Source: Fibrobacter sp. UBA4309 (GTDB taxonomy: Bacteria; Fibrobacterota; Fibrobacteria; Fibrobacterales; Fibrobacteraceae). Taken from it: a DNA stretch of 64,000 bases. Numbering within the stretch: the stretch's first letter is position 1; each line of letters starts with the position of its first letter. The notes under the pieces are model-generated. The model had not been told where the DNA came from. It worked only from the letters and a program-made list of their open reading frames with translations, and made no database searches. The translations under genes and the position numbers were made by a program. The stretch covers positions 33,328 through 97,327 of the forward strand of contig NZ_DGUN01000027.1 of the NCBI RefSeq assembly GCF_002395745.1, written 5' to 3'. Shown here piece by piece: positions 38,044 through 46,125 of this stretch.

Positions 38044-40044
38044 ATGCGAACGACGTCCTTCTGCAGGACCGCAGTGTACGCGGTCTTTTTGTACTGTGCC
38101 TGCTCATGGGCACAGGAGGTACAAGACCTTGGCACGACCGAGGTCTCGGCTCCCGTTTCTGCGGGCGTTGCAGCTGCCGGTGCGGGCTATACCGAAATTC
38201 TTCCTGCGGCGTGGGAAGGGAAATCCCTGACAGCGGCAGACCTGCTTTCGGCCCTTCCCGGGGTACAGGCGTACAAGCAGGGCGGCCTCGGGAGTTTCCA
38301 GTCGGTATCCATCCGCGGCATTGCCGCAAGAAACATCTTGATTTGTGTGGACGGCGTGCCGTTGAACGATGCGAGCGGCGGTGCCGTGAACCTTTCGTCC
38401 ATCGATTTGAACCAGATGGAAAAGGTGGAAGTCTACAAGGGAAACGTGCCGGCGAAGTTCGGCGTGTCGGGCCTTGGCGGTGCCGTGAATTTTGTCACCA
38501 GGAATGCCGTAAAGAGGGGCGGGCGAGTCCTTGCCGCCTATGGGACGCACAATACGTGGGAAGGCGCCTTCCAGGTAAGTTCCCCGGTAACGGACAGCGT
38601 CATGTTCGCTTCTTCGTTTGCCACGCGGCATTCCGACAACGACTACGAGTATACGAACAGGAACGGGACGCAGTATAACGATGACGACGACTACACGGCG
38701 ATTCGCGAAAACGCCCAATATACGGATGTGTCCGGTAACGTACAGTTCCGCATGCTGCACGGCAACGGCTATTTTTCGACTTTGTCCGTAACGGCATCGC
38801 GTTTTGAGGGAGGGAACCCCGGCAAGGAAGAACAGCAGACCAAGGTGGCCAAGTTCGTGGGCGAGTCGGCGCTTTTGCGCTATGGTCTGGAATCGGCGGG
38901 TTACCTGGACGACAGGCTCTTTTTGGCTGGCGGAGTGTCGGGCCGTTTCGACAAGAATCTCTCTAGCACTTATTACCCGTTGGACCATGTGGGTTATGGC
39001 AATTCCCGGTTCCTGCAATATGGGGCGGCCACGTACAAGCTTGTTCCCGAGATTTCGGCGGAGTTCTCTCCCGTAAATCGCCTGAAAACGGAAGCGCGTG
39101 TCGCGGGAGAATGGGAACGTGCCGAGGCGCGCGGCGATTCCAAGGACTGGGCGCTAGACCGTTGGACTTTGCTTGGTTCCGGCGATTTGTATTTACAGGT
39201 TTTCACGTATGCAGGCGTGGGCAGCGAAGGCTCCGTCCAGTTCTTGAAAGACCGCCTGGACGACGGTGTTTTTGTACAACCGTCCGGTTCGCGGATTCTG
39301 GAAGATGCCGGCGAGCGCGACGCGACGTTGTCCGGACGTATCTATTCCCGTTTCGGCACATCGGAATCGCCGCTGAGCGGGGAAGTTTCCATAGGACGTT
39401 TTTACCAGCAACCTGCCTTGATGGAACTCTATGGCACGTTCCCCGGGGCACTCTCGAATCCGGACCTCAAGCGCGAAAAGGCGACCCGCTTCGAGGCCTC
39501 AGGGCAGTTTATGTTTCCGGGACGCCGGACATCGTTGCGGGCGGCGTATTTCGAGTCGCATATCGAAGACGGAATATGCTGGGTAATCTCGGTAGAACTC
39601 TTGCGTGCCGAGAATATCGCACGGTCGCTTGTCCGTGGCGCGGAATTCGAACTGAACAGCAGCCCCTCCAGGTTCATGGATATCGTGCTCCGCGCGACGT
39701 TCCAGAAGACGGAGGACCGCTCGCATTCCAACAGTTACAACGGGAACATGCTCCCCGGCGAGCCGGCACGGGCGTATTATGCCGGCGCGACCTTGCATCT
39801 GCCGCTGCACCTTGATTTGGCATGGGTGTCGGAATGGCGCAGCGTCATCTACAGCGACCGCGCAAACCGTATGGATCAACCCGCCGTGGCTACACACCGT
39901 GCCGACCTCGCATATAACCCGTTCGAAAAGACTCGGCTTGCGTTCGCAGTGGCGAATATCACCGACGAGACGTACCGGAATTTCTACACGCCCTTTCCCA
40001 TGCCGGGCAGGGAATACAAGTTCACAATCATACAGGGGTTCTAG
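38044..40044 (+). CDS. btuB: TonB-dependent cobalamin receptor (BtuB-like)
   Basis: A 666-residue outer-membrane receptor. Signal peptide 1-23 (CACSWAQ); a plug domain (about 55-165) with the TonB-box-like LGTTEVSAP, LSALPGVQAYKQGGLGSFQSVSIRG and GGAVNFVTR; then a 22-strand barrel ending in a terminal aromatic (TIIQGF). The upstream cobalamin riboswitch makes B12 or a corrinoid the probable ligand. GAGGAAAG precedes the ATG. The following lipoprotein gene, 40 bases downstream, is probably co-transcribed. Confidence 0.9.
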   Translation: MRTTSFCRTAVYAVFLYCACSWAQEVQDLGTTEVSAPVSAGVAAAGAGYTEILPAAWEGKSLTAADLLSALPGVQAYKQGGLGSFQSVSIRGIAARNILICVDGVPLNDASGGAVNLSSIDLNQMEKVEVYKGNVPAKFGVSGLGGAVNFVTRNAVKRGGRVLAAYGTHNTWEGAFQVSSPVTDSVMFASSFATRHSDNDYEYTNRNGTQYNDDDDYTAIRENAQYTDVSGNVQFRMLHGNGYFSTLSVTASRFEGGNPGKEEQQTKVAKFVGESALLRYGLESAGYLDDRLFLAGGVSGRFDKNLSSTYYPLDHVGYGNSRFLQYGAATYKLVPEISAEFSPVNRLKTEARVAGEWERAEARGDSKDWALDRWTLLGSGDLYLQVFTYAGVGSEGSVQFLKDRLDDGVFVQPSGSRILEDAGERDATLSGRIYSRFGTSESPLSGEVSIGRFYQQPALMELYGTFPGALSNPDLKREKATRFEASGQFMFPGRRTSLRAAYFESHIEDGICWVISVELLRAENIARSLVRGAEFELNSSPSRFMDIVLRATFQKTEDRSHSNSYNGNMLPGEPARAYYAGATLHLPLHLDLAWVSEWRSVIYSDRANRMDQPAVATHRADLAYNPFEKTRLAFAVANITDETYRNFYTPFPMPGREYKFTIIQGF

Positions 40045-40084
40045 CCCCCGCGCGTCATAGCGTAAAGCCAGAAAAGGAAACACA

Positions 40085-41233
40085 ATGAAAAACAATCTCT
40101 CAAAAACGAAAGGTTCCATCGTGAAGGGTCTCGCCCTTGCCTTCGGCCTTTCTTCTTTCGTCATGTTCACTGCTTGCGGTGACGACTCCTCCAGTTCTTC
40201 TTCTCCCGAAGGAAACGAAGGCGAAGAACTCTCCCTGACGGGTGCCGTTTTCGGTTCCGACTACAAGACCGGTGAACTACGCTGGATTGACAAGGACGGA
40301 AAGATTTCGGAAAAGAGTCTTTCGTTCCATCAGGATTCCAAGGTGCTTGTTGACGGTGCCGACCTGTACGTGCTGGAACGCATGGGTGCCGACAACATCT
40401 CGCTGGTCGCCCCCGAAAAGCTGGATTCCGATGGTGAAAAGGCGGTGGTGTGGCAGGTTTCCCTGGACGACGGCGCCAACCCGGTGGACATGGAATTCGA
40501 CGGTGAGAACGCCTGGGTCGCGCTGCAGAACGCCGATTCCCTGGTCAAGATTTCTACGGCTGACGGCAAGGTGGTCAAGTCCATCAAGACGGGCAAGTTC
40601 GCTTACGAAGGCGAAAAGTCTCCTTATGTCGCCGACATCGAACTGAACGACGGAAAGCTTTATGTGCTGATGCAGCGCTACACGATGGATGCCGAGACCT
40701 GGGTGACGACTTATCCCAAGGGACTCCTTGCCATTTACGACGCCTCCACGGGTGACCTGAAGGATACCGTGCAGTTGCTTAACCAGAACCCGACTGCCAT
40801 GGCTTTCTTTGACGGTGCCGTTTATGTGGCAAGCCAGGGTGAATACAACGCTTCTTACGGAACCGATGCCGATGACAAACGCGGTATCGAGAAGGTGAAC
40901 CTCAAGGATAAGAAATCCGAATTGGTTATTTCTGGTGAAAAGCTCGGTGGCGGCGTCTATGCGTTCGTTGCAGACAAGGGAACCGCCTATGCCGCAGTCT
41001 ATAAGGGCTATGGCGATGTCCCTCTGGCCAAGATTGACCTTGCCGCGAAAAAGGTCGAAACGGTTAAGGGTGTTGCCGATGCAGAAGGCTCCCTCTCCGC
41101 GAAGGATGGCAAGGTCCTGATCGGTGATCGCAGTTCTGGTGCCGAGGCGGTGCTGATGTACGACGGTTCCAAGGTGTCCAAAATCGAGAGCCCGAAGGGC
41201 GCTCTTCCGGCATACAGCGTTGTGCTGTTCTAA
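40085..41233 (+). CDS. Beta-propeller lipoprotein, BtuG-like candidate
   Basis: A 382-residue lipoprotein: signal peptide with lipobox FTACGDD (Cys about 32), Ser-rich linker, then about seven beta-propeller blades (repeating 'DGKLYVL..' and 'DGAVYVA..' strand pairs, for example NAWVALQNADSLVKI, GKLYVLMQRYT). It follows BtuB behind a B12 riboswitch. In Bacteroides the surface lipoprotein BtuG is a seven-blade propeller that hands B12 to BtuB, so this gene is a candidate functional counterpart. Homology to BtuG itself is not shown here. AAGGAAACACA precedes the ATG, and a strong terminator ends the operon. Confidence 0.83.
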   Translation: MKNNLSKTKGSIVKGLALAFGLSSFVMFTACGDDSSSSSSPEGNEGEELSLTGAVFGSDYKTGELRWIDKDGKISEKSLSFHQDSKVLVDGADLYVLERMGADNISLVAPEKLDSDGEKAVVWQVSLDDGANPVDMEFDGENAWVALQNADSLVKISTADGKVVKSIKTGKFAYEGEKSPYVADIELNDGKLYVLMQRYTMDAETWVTTYPKGLLAIYDASTGDLKDTVQLLNQNPTAMAFFDGAVYVASQGEYNASYGTDADDKRGIEKVNLKDKKSELVISGEKLGGGVYAFVADKGTAYAAVYKGYGDVPLAKIDLAAKKVETVKGVADAEGSLSAKDGKVLIGDRSSGAEAVLMYDGSKVSKIESPKGALPAYSVVLF

Positions 41234-41263
41234 TCCTTGGCATAGTTATTTATCCTGAAACAG

Positions 41264-41297
41264 AAAGACGTGTCGGTTCTCCGGTGCGTCTTTTTTT
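41264..41297 (+). terminator. Terminator of the btuB operon
   Basis: AAAGACG ... CGTCTTT stem with internal CGG/CCG pairing, followed by a T-run of eight. Confidence 0.85.
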
Positions 41298-41315
41298 GTG
41301 GGCGTGCGTATTTAT

Positions 41316-41322
41316 TAAATTT
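41316..41322 (+). promoter_or_regulatory. TAAATTT promoter box of prmA
   Basis: TAAATTT ends five bases before ATG 41328 and follows the btuB-operon terminator. There is no Shine-Dalgarno sequence. Confidence 0.5.
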
Positions 41323-41327
41323 TTGAT

Positions 41328-42173
41328 ATGCAGAAAATTGATACATGGTACAAGGCGGAGGGCTATTGCCCTATAGAGGAATTTGAACTCGCGAGCTACC
41401 TGCTTTTTGAGGCAGGCGTGGCGACGCTCGAGGAACTGGACCCCAAGGCGGAAGGCCGCACGGACTTCTGCTTTTATACGGGCGACAAGGCCGAACGCGA
41501 CCGCATCGTGGCCGAGTTCCCGCAGTACCATTTTACGCTGAGCGACGAACCCGCGAAGGATTGGGACAAGTGGTGGCGCGACCGCGCGCAGCCCGTGTCT
41601 GTGTCCCCGCATTTGTGGGTGCGCCCGCCCTGGGTGGAATTTACGCCCGACGACCCGAAGGCCGTGGTGCTTGAACTTGAGGCGAAAACGGCTTTTGGTA
41701 CCGGCGAGCACGACACGACAAGCAGTTGTGCGACTCTCATGGAAAATATCGATTTCAACGGCAAGACGGTGCTCGACATCGGTACGGGAACGGGTATTTT
41801 GGCGATGTACGCACGCCGCTTGGGCGCAAAGCTTGCGGTAGGCACCGAAATCGACCCGCTTACCATTCCCTGCATTGCCGAAAACTTCGAACGCAACGGT
41901 TTCGACAAGAGCGACTGCATTCTCGGATTTTTGGATGCCTTCAAGGACGGCGCCAAATTTGACGTCATCCTCTGCAACATGATCCGCAGCGAACTGTGGC
42001 CGCTTCGCGACGATATCGAAGACTTGCTTGCCGCTGGCGGCGAACTCATCATTTCGGGTCAGCTCCTGACCGAGAAGGATTATATCCTCAAGTGGTTCGA
42101 AGAAGCCGGCTTCAAGGTGAAGCAAGAAAGAATCAGTACGGAGTGGTGGAGTGTGCTCGCGGTTAATGCCTAG
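41328..42173 (+). CDS. prmA: Ribosomal protein L11 methyltransferase
   Basis: A 281-residue SAM-dependent enzyme that trimethylates ribosomal protein L11. N-terminal substrate-recognition domain (1-95), then AFGTGEHDTTSS, VLDIGTGTGILAMYA (SAM site), NMIRSELWPL in place of the usual NILA motif, and WWSVLAVNA at the end. The NI/L-type loop is divergent but the order is right. Followed by a relic of the ATTGCGAG...CAATC repeat before the convergent ygiQ gene. Confidence 0.9.
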   Translation: MQKIDTWYKAEGYCPIEEFELASYLLFEAGVATLEELDPKAEGRTDFCFYTGDKAERDRIVAEFPQYHFTLSDEPAKDWDKWWRDRAQPVSVSPHLWVRPPWVEFTPDDPKAVVLELEAKTAFGTGEHDTTSSCATLMENIDFNGKTVLDIGTGTGILAMYARRLGAKLAVGTEIDPLTIPCIAENFERNGFDKSDCILGFLDAFKDGAKFDVILCNMIRSELWPLRDDIEDLLAAGGELIISGQLLTEKDYILKWFEEAGFKVKQERISTEWWSVLAVNA

Positions 42174-42205
42174 TCATTATTGCGAGACGATAAAACAATC
42201 CGCTT

Positions 42206-44371
42206 TTATTTCCCGCGTCGCCTGGAACTGAACTGTACCGGGGGAGTATTCCTGTTCTTGCCGCCAAAGTCGCGGCGGCTATCGTTTCCGCGATTCTTGT
42301 TGAAATCGCGATTGTCGCGGTTGGCATGGAATTCGCGACGTCCTTCGCGCTGGTTGTTGCTGGATGCGTCGCCGAACTGCGCGGCACGGCGTTCCCTGCG
42401 GGCGGAATTTTCCCAGCGGCCCTTCTCGCCGACTTTCTTGGGCACGATGGTGACGGAGCGCTGTTCGCGTTTCTGCTGTTCGCGCTCGCGGTACTCGGCG
42501 TTGGCTTCGCGTTCCTTGCTCGGGAAAAATTCCTTGCCTTCGGCCTTGGCGCTGCGGCTTAATAGCAGGCGCCCAATTTTGCCGAGCTTCAGGCGTTCTA
42601 AAGTCGCGCGGATTTGCGGGCGGTTCTCGGGTATGTACCAGAAGAAGAATTGCCGCTGGCTCTTCTTTTGCTCCGGAGTCTTCGCCACGTAAAGTGGCTT
42701 TCCGTCGGGCGTGAGCTCGGAATAGAACATCTCGGTGGCAATCGTCATCGGCGTGGGGGTAAAATCCTGCACCTGCTCCAGTTGGAACCCGAGCTGCTTT
42801 GTCTCGAGTGCAAGTTCCGCCATATCGGCCTCGGTGCATCCCGGGTGGCTACTGATAAAGTAAGGGATAATCTGCTGGCGCTTGCCGATGCGCTTGCATT
42901 CGTCGTCGAAGAATTCCTTGAACTTGTGGAACAGCGTAAAACTCGGCTTGCGCATGAGTTTCAGCACTTCGTCGCTCGTGTGTTCCGGCGCCACCTTCAG
43001 GCGTCCGCTCACATGATAGTCGATGAGTTCGCGGGCGTATTCCTCGTGGTCGCGGCGCAGTTCCTCGTCGTTCGTCTCTTGCAGCAGCATGTCGTAGCGG
43101 ACTCCGCTCCCGATAAACAGGTGCTTTACCTTCGGATGGTTGCGCACTTCGCGGTAGAGTTCCAAGAGCTCCTTGTGGTGCGTGTCCATGTTGTCGCAAA
43201 TCTTGGGCGTGAGGCAACTGGCCCTCGCGCATTTCTGGCATCGGCCGGGGTCCTTGCCGCGCATGTTGTACATGTTGGCGCTCGGGCCGCCCAAATCGGT
43301 GATGGTACCGGCAAAACCGTCCATCTTGGTAATCAAATCGACTTCGCGCAAAATGCTTTCGCGGCTACGGCTCGCGATGAACTTGCCCTGGTGCGCGTTG
43401 ATGGCGCAAAAACTGCAACCGCCGAAACAACCGCGGTGCGTGTTGATGCTGAACTTGATCATGTCGAACGCGGGCACGTTGCCACGCTTCTTGTAACGCG
43501 GATGCGGTTCACGCGCGTACGGGTATTCAAAGCTCTCGTCGAGTTCGCCGTATTCGAGCGGCGGGTACGCGGGGTTTATCACGACGGTCTGTTCCGCGAC
43601 ATCCTGCAATATGCGGCGCTGGAACCACTTGTTGCATTCGATGTCCACCTTGCGGCAGTTTTCCATTTGCGTGCGCTTGCTCGCGAGGCATTCCTCGTGG
43701 CTTGCGAGCCGCATGTCTTCCCAGTGGTTGTTCTTCGGGACGTTCCCCTTGGGCGCGAGGTATGCTGTTTGCGGAATAGAATTCAAACTTGAGAACGGCA
43801 CTCCCTTCTTTAGGAGCCTCACCATCTCTTTCAGGGGCTTTTCGCCCATGCCGTAAACGAGGAGGTCGGCCTGCGTGTCGAACAAAATACTCGGTTTTAA
43901 CTTGTCGCTCCAGTAATCGTAATGCGTCACGCGGCGCAAACTCGATTCTAGCCCGCCGATCATCAGCGGAACATCGGGGTAGAGCTTCTTTAAAATCTTC
44001 GCGTAGGTGTACGTGGCATAGTCGGGGCGGAACCCTGCCTTGTTGCCGGGAGTGAACGCGTCGTCGCTACGCAGGCGCTTGGCGGCGGTGTAGTGGTTCA
44101 CCATGCTGTCCATGCCGCTGCTGATTGCGAAGAACATGCGTGGCTTGCCCAACTTCTTGAAATCGCGCAGGTCGTCGCGCCAGTTGGGCTGCGGCAGAAT
44201 CGCGACCCGCAAACCTTCGTGTTCAAAGAGGCGCCCGACCACGGCATGCCCGAAGCACGGATGGTCCACGTAGGCGTCGGCACTCACGATAATCACGTCC
44301 ACGTAATCCCAGCCGAGTTCGTCCAGGTCTTCCTTGCAGATGGGTAAAAATCGCGGGTCGTAGGTGGCCAT
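42206..44371 (-). CDS. ygiQ: YgiQ family radical SAM protein
   Basis: A 721-residue enzyme. The N-terminal B12-type Rossmann region (1-200) is followed by the radical SAM core with CFGGCSFCAINAHQG (CxxxCxxC, near residue 318), SREVD and GVRYD motifs, and the family's C-terminal extension. The last 60 residues form an Asn/Arg/Gly-rich basic tail, longer than usual and possibly RNA-binding. Reaction unknown. TACATTT lies six bases before the ATG with no Shine-Dalgarno sequence. Confidence 0.9.
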   Translation of the reverse strand: MATYDPRFLPICKEDLDELGWDYVDVIIVSADAYVDHPCFGHAVVGRLFEHEGLRVAILPQPNWRDDLRDFKKLGKPRMFFAISSGMDSMVNHYTAAKRLRSDDAFTPGNKAGFRPDYATYTYAKILKKLYPDVPLMIGGLESSLRRVTHYDYWSDKLKPSILFDTQADLLVYGMGEKPLKEMVRLLKKGVPFSSLNSIPQTAYLAPKGNVPKNNHWEDMRLASHEECLASKRTQMENCRKVDIECNKWFQRRILQDVAEQTVVINPAYPPLEYGELDESFEYPYAREPHPRYKKRGNVPAFDMIKFSINTHRGCFGGCSFCAINAHQGKFIASRSRESILREVDLITKMDGFAGTITDLGGPSANMYNMRGKDPGRCQKCARASCLTPKICDNMDTHHKELLELYREVRNHPKVKHLFIGSGVRYDMLLQETNDEELRRDHEEYARELIDYHVSGRLKVAPEHTSDEVLKLMRKPSFTLFHKFKEFFDDECKRIGKRQQIIPYFISSHPGCTEADMAELALETKQLGFQLEQVQDFTPTPMTIATEMFYSELTPDGKPLYVAKTPEQKKSQRQFFFWYIPENRPQIRATLERLKLGKIGRLLLSRSAKAEGKEFFPSKEREANAEYREREQQKREQRSVTIVPKKVGEKGRWENSARRERRAAQFGDASSNNQREGRREFHANRDNRDFNKNRGNDSRRDFGGKNRNTPPVQFSSRRRGK

Positions 44372-44377
44372 ATCGCA

Positions 44378-44384
44378 AAATGTA
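44378..44384 (-). promoter_or_regulatory. TACATTT promoter box of ygiQ
   Basis: On the minus strand TACATTT, then six bases, then ATG 44371; no Shine-Dalgarno sequence. Confidence 0.45.
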
Positions 44385-44468
44385 GAAAAAAGGCTGTTTT
44401 TTTATGGACGGCTATTGGAATTACGCGTCTTTTAGTGTATTTTTCAAAGAGAAATAGAGGAGAATGAG

Positions 44469-44882
44469 ATGCATTTGTTCAAAATATTTCCTATAGCCCT
44501 GTGCTGTGCCGCCGTGTCGTTCTGGGCTTGTGGCGACGATTCCAGTTCCGGTCCTTCAAATGAAGAAGCACCGGCCTCTTCCGATGATGGCCAGCTGTTC
44601 CATTTGTCGAGTTCCCCTACCCTGAGCAGTTCCTCCGTTGACGAACCCACTTCGTCGGAACCGCGCGGGCAGATTATTCCGGAATCTTCTTCGGCACCGG
44701 CCCATCCTGGGCAGAATTGCGCTTCGGACGTGTTTCCGAATGTTACCGTCAAGAATATCGAAACGGTGAGTATAAGTTGCAGTTCAGGAACCGAAGGCTG
44801 GCTCGTCCTGTTGGCCGACCAGAACAAGCTCCTTACCTGTAAGGACGGCAACTGGGAAGAATCCCTGCTGGACGATTGCTAG
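44469..44882 (+). CDS. Small Ser-rich lipoprotein
   Basis: A 137-residue lipoprotein with lipobox SFWACGDD (Cys about 21), a Ser/Pro/Glu linker (22-75) and a small C-terminal domain with four Cys (NCASDVFPNVTV, SCSSG, LTCKDGNWEESLLDDC) that are probably paired. GAGGAG lies seven bases before the ATG. It overlaps the 3' end of the convergent queH gene by four bases. Function unknown. Confidence 0.78.
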   Translation: MHLFKIFPIALCCAAVSFWACGDDSSSGPSNEEAPASSDDGQLFHLSSSPTLSSSSVDEPTSSEPRGQIIPESSSAPAHPGQNCASDVFPNVTVKNIETVSISCSSGTEGWLVLLADQNKLLTCKDGNWEESLLDDC

Positions 44883-45529
44883 TCCTCGCCGCTTGCTGAA
44901 CAGTTTGCTTCGGCATCGCGTCTGGAGTAGACGCAACCGCAATAATTTTGTCTGTAAAGGTTGTATTCGGCGGATAGCTGGATCGACCTCTTGTATCCAC
45001 CCTTTTTCTTGAAATCGCTCGGAAGCCTGCGTACGCCGTAGGCTTCGCTTTGTTCCTGAACCACCTCGTTCAACACCTTGGCGTCTTTTTTGGGGCTTAT
45101 GGTGAGGGTGGTAGTAAAGTAATCGGCGTTCAGCTTCTTGGCGAGCCGTGCCGATTCCGCGAGGCGCAATTCAAAGCACTTGCGACAACGCTTGCCACCT
45201 TCGGGTTCGTTTTCGAACCCGCGTACGGCATCGTAGAATTTTTTCGGGTCGTATTCGCCCTCGATGAGTGTTACGGGATTCTTCGTCTTGAATTCCGCGA
45301 CAAACCGCTTGATTTCGTTGACCCTGTGCTGGTATTCTTCGGCAGGGGCGATATTCGGGTTGTAGTAGAACAACGTAATCCTGAAATACTGCGACAGGTA
45401 TTCGATAGTGTAGCTGCTGCAGGGGGCACAGCATGCGTGCAATAGCAAGTGCGGCACTTCTCCGGTGCGTTCCAGGCGCCGGATGATATAGTTCAGGTCG
45501 CGTTGGTAATTGTGGTAGGCTTCGGGCAT
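44879..45529 (-). CDS. queH: Epoxyqueuosine reductase QueH
   Basis: A 216-residue enzyme for the last step of queuosine tRNA modification in organisms without QueG. It has the DUF208 metal-site cysteines: HACCAPCSS (near residue 30), RCRKCFELR (near 118) and the C-terminal NYCGCVYS. ATG 45529 is used because the membrane gene stops two bases earlier; the longer in-frame extension upstream lies over that gene and is rejected. Confidence 0.9.
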   Translation of the reverse strand: MPEAYHNYQRDLNYIIRRLERTGEVPHLLLHACCAPCSSYTIEYLSQYFRITLFYYNPNIAPAEEYQHRVNEIKRFVAEFKTKNPVTLIEGEYDPKKFYDAVRGFENEPEGGKRCRKCFELRLAESARLAKKLNADYFTTTLTISPKKDAKVLNEVVQEQSEAYGVRRLPSDFKKKGGYKRSIQLSAEYNLYRQNYCGCVYSRRDAEANCSASGED

Positions 45530-45531
45530 CT

Positions 45532-45924
45532 TTATTCCCAGGGAAGGGTCCCGAAGGCGGTTATCCAGTAGCCGATTGTCGTGACTATGGCGAAAGCGCC
45601 CATGCGCGTGCGTTCCTTGTAGCTGGTGCTGAACAGGACCGTCGCCGTGTAGAAGGTCATGTAGAGGGCAAAGAAAAAGGCGAGGATGCGGAGAATTTCG
45701 ACGGGCAAGAAACAGGGGATGACGGTCCCGGCGGTGAGCAGTACCGTAAGGGCGATGAACTGCATGATAATCGGCATTACGAATGCCTTGCGGACTTCTT
45801 TCGGGACGACGGTGTGTCGTCCGTTCATGGCATAAGCTCCGAGGGGAGCGCCACAGGCGAGGGCGATGTTCAAAATGATGGAAGGCATAAAACTGATTGC
45901 CGCTATGATGGAGACGATAAGCAT
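45532..45924 (-). CDS. Small four-helix membrane protein
   Basis: A 130-residue membrane protein with four predicted helices (about 2-30, 50-70, 75-95, 108-126) and short polar loops (GRHTVVPKEVRK, SYKERTRMG). It immediately precedes queH, which starts two bases after its stop, so it may serve queuosine precursor uptake, but the sequence does not resemble QueT or YhhQ clearly. TATCTTT lies six bases before the ATG, directly after a terminator. Confidence 0.72.
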   Translation of the reverse strand: MLIVSIIAAISFMPSIILNIALACGAPLGAYAMNGRHTVVPKEVRKAFVMPIIMQFIALTVLLTAGTVIPCFLPVEILRILAFFFALYMTFYTATVLFSTSYKERTRMGAFAIVTTIGYWITAFGTLPWE

Positions 45925-45930
45925 GGCTGT

Positions 45931-45937
45931 AAAGATA
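45931..45937 (-). promoter_or_regulatory. TATCTTT promoter box of the queH operon
   Basis: TATCTTT on the minus strand begins right after the T-run of the terminator at 45939-45978 and ends six bases before ATG 45924. Confidence 0.45.
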
Positions 45938-45938
45938 C

Positions 45939-45978
45939 AAAAAGCCCCTTCGGGTAAAGGAGGTAACCGGAAGGGGCT
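45939..45978 (-). terminator. Terminator of the barrel gene, joined to the queH promoter
   Basis: AGCCCCTTC and GAAGGGGCT pair around an 18-base loop; the minus strand continues TTTTT. It lies 150 bases after the barrel gene at 46126-47499. Confidence 0.65.
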
Positions 45979-46017
45979 AGGGAGTGTTTGGGTATGCCAT
46001 TAAGATACAAACTTGTC

Positions 46018-46066
46018 TTGACAAAAGTCCATGTGCTGGTGTAATTCCTGTATACTCGGGTATACA
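46018..46066. promoter_or_regulatory. Palindromic site next to a TTGACA box
   Basis: TTGACA at 46018 (plus strand) is followed at 17 bases by GTAATT and then by a perfect TGTATAC-TCGG-GTATACA palindrome (46049-46066), the layout of an operator near a start site. No plus-strand gene follows until 47562, so it may control a small RNA, an antisense transcript or the minus-strand queH operon. Confidence 0.35.
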
Positions 46067-46125
46067 GCGGTAACCACCGGGAAAAAGAAAAAGCATCAAA
46101 AAGCGCAAATTTCCGCAATCGGTTG

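Noticed and set aside
37805..38329. N-terminal extension of the Fic gene across the riboswitch region
   Set aside because: The extension overlaps the cobalamin riboswitch and receptor start on the other strand; ATG 37804 with a TATATTA box gives a normal DUF4172-Fic protein.
45985..46008. Seven-codon leader peptide (MAYPNTP) before the terminator at 45939-45978
   Set aside because: The ATG is only two bases from the candidate TATCTT box, and the peptide has no regulatory codon run.
45938..46010. preQ1 riboswitch before the queH operon
   Set aside because: The hairpin lacks the short pseudoknot core and the A-rich tail; it is better read as a terminator.
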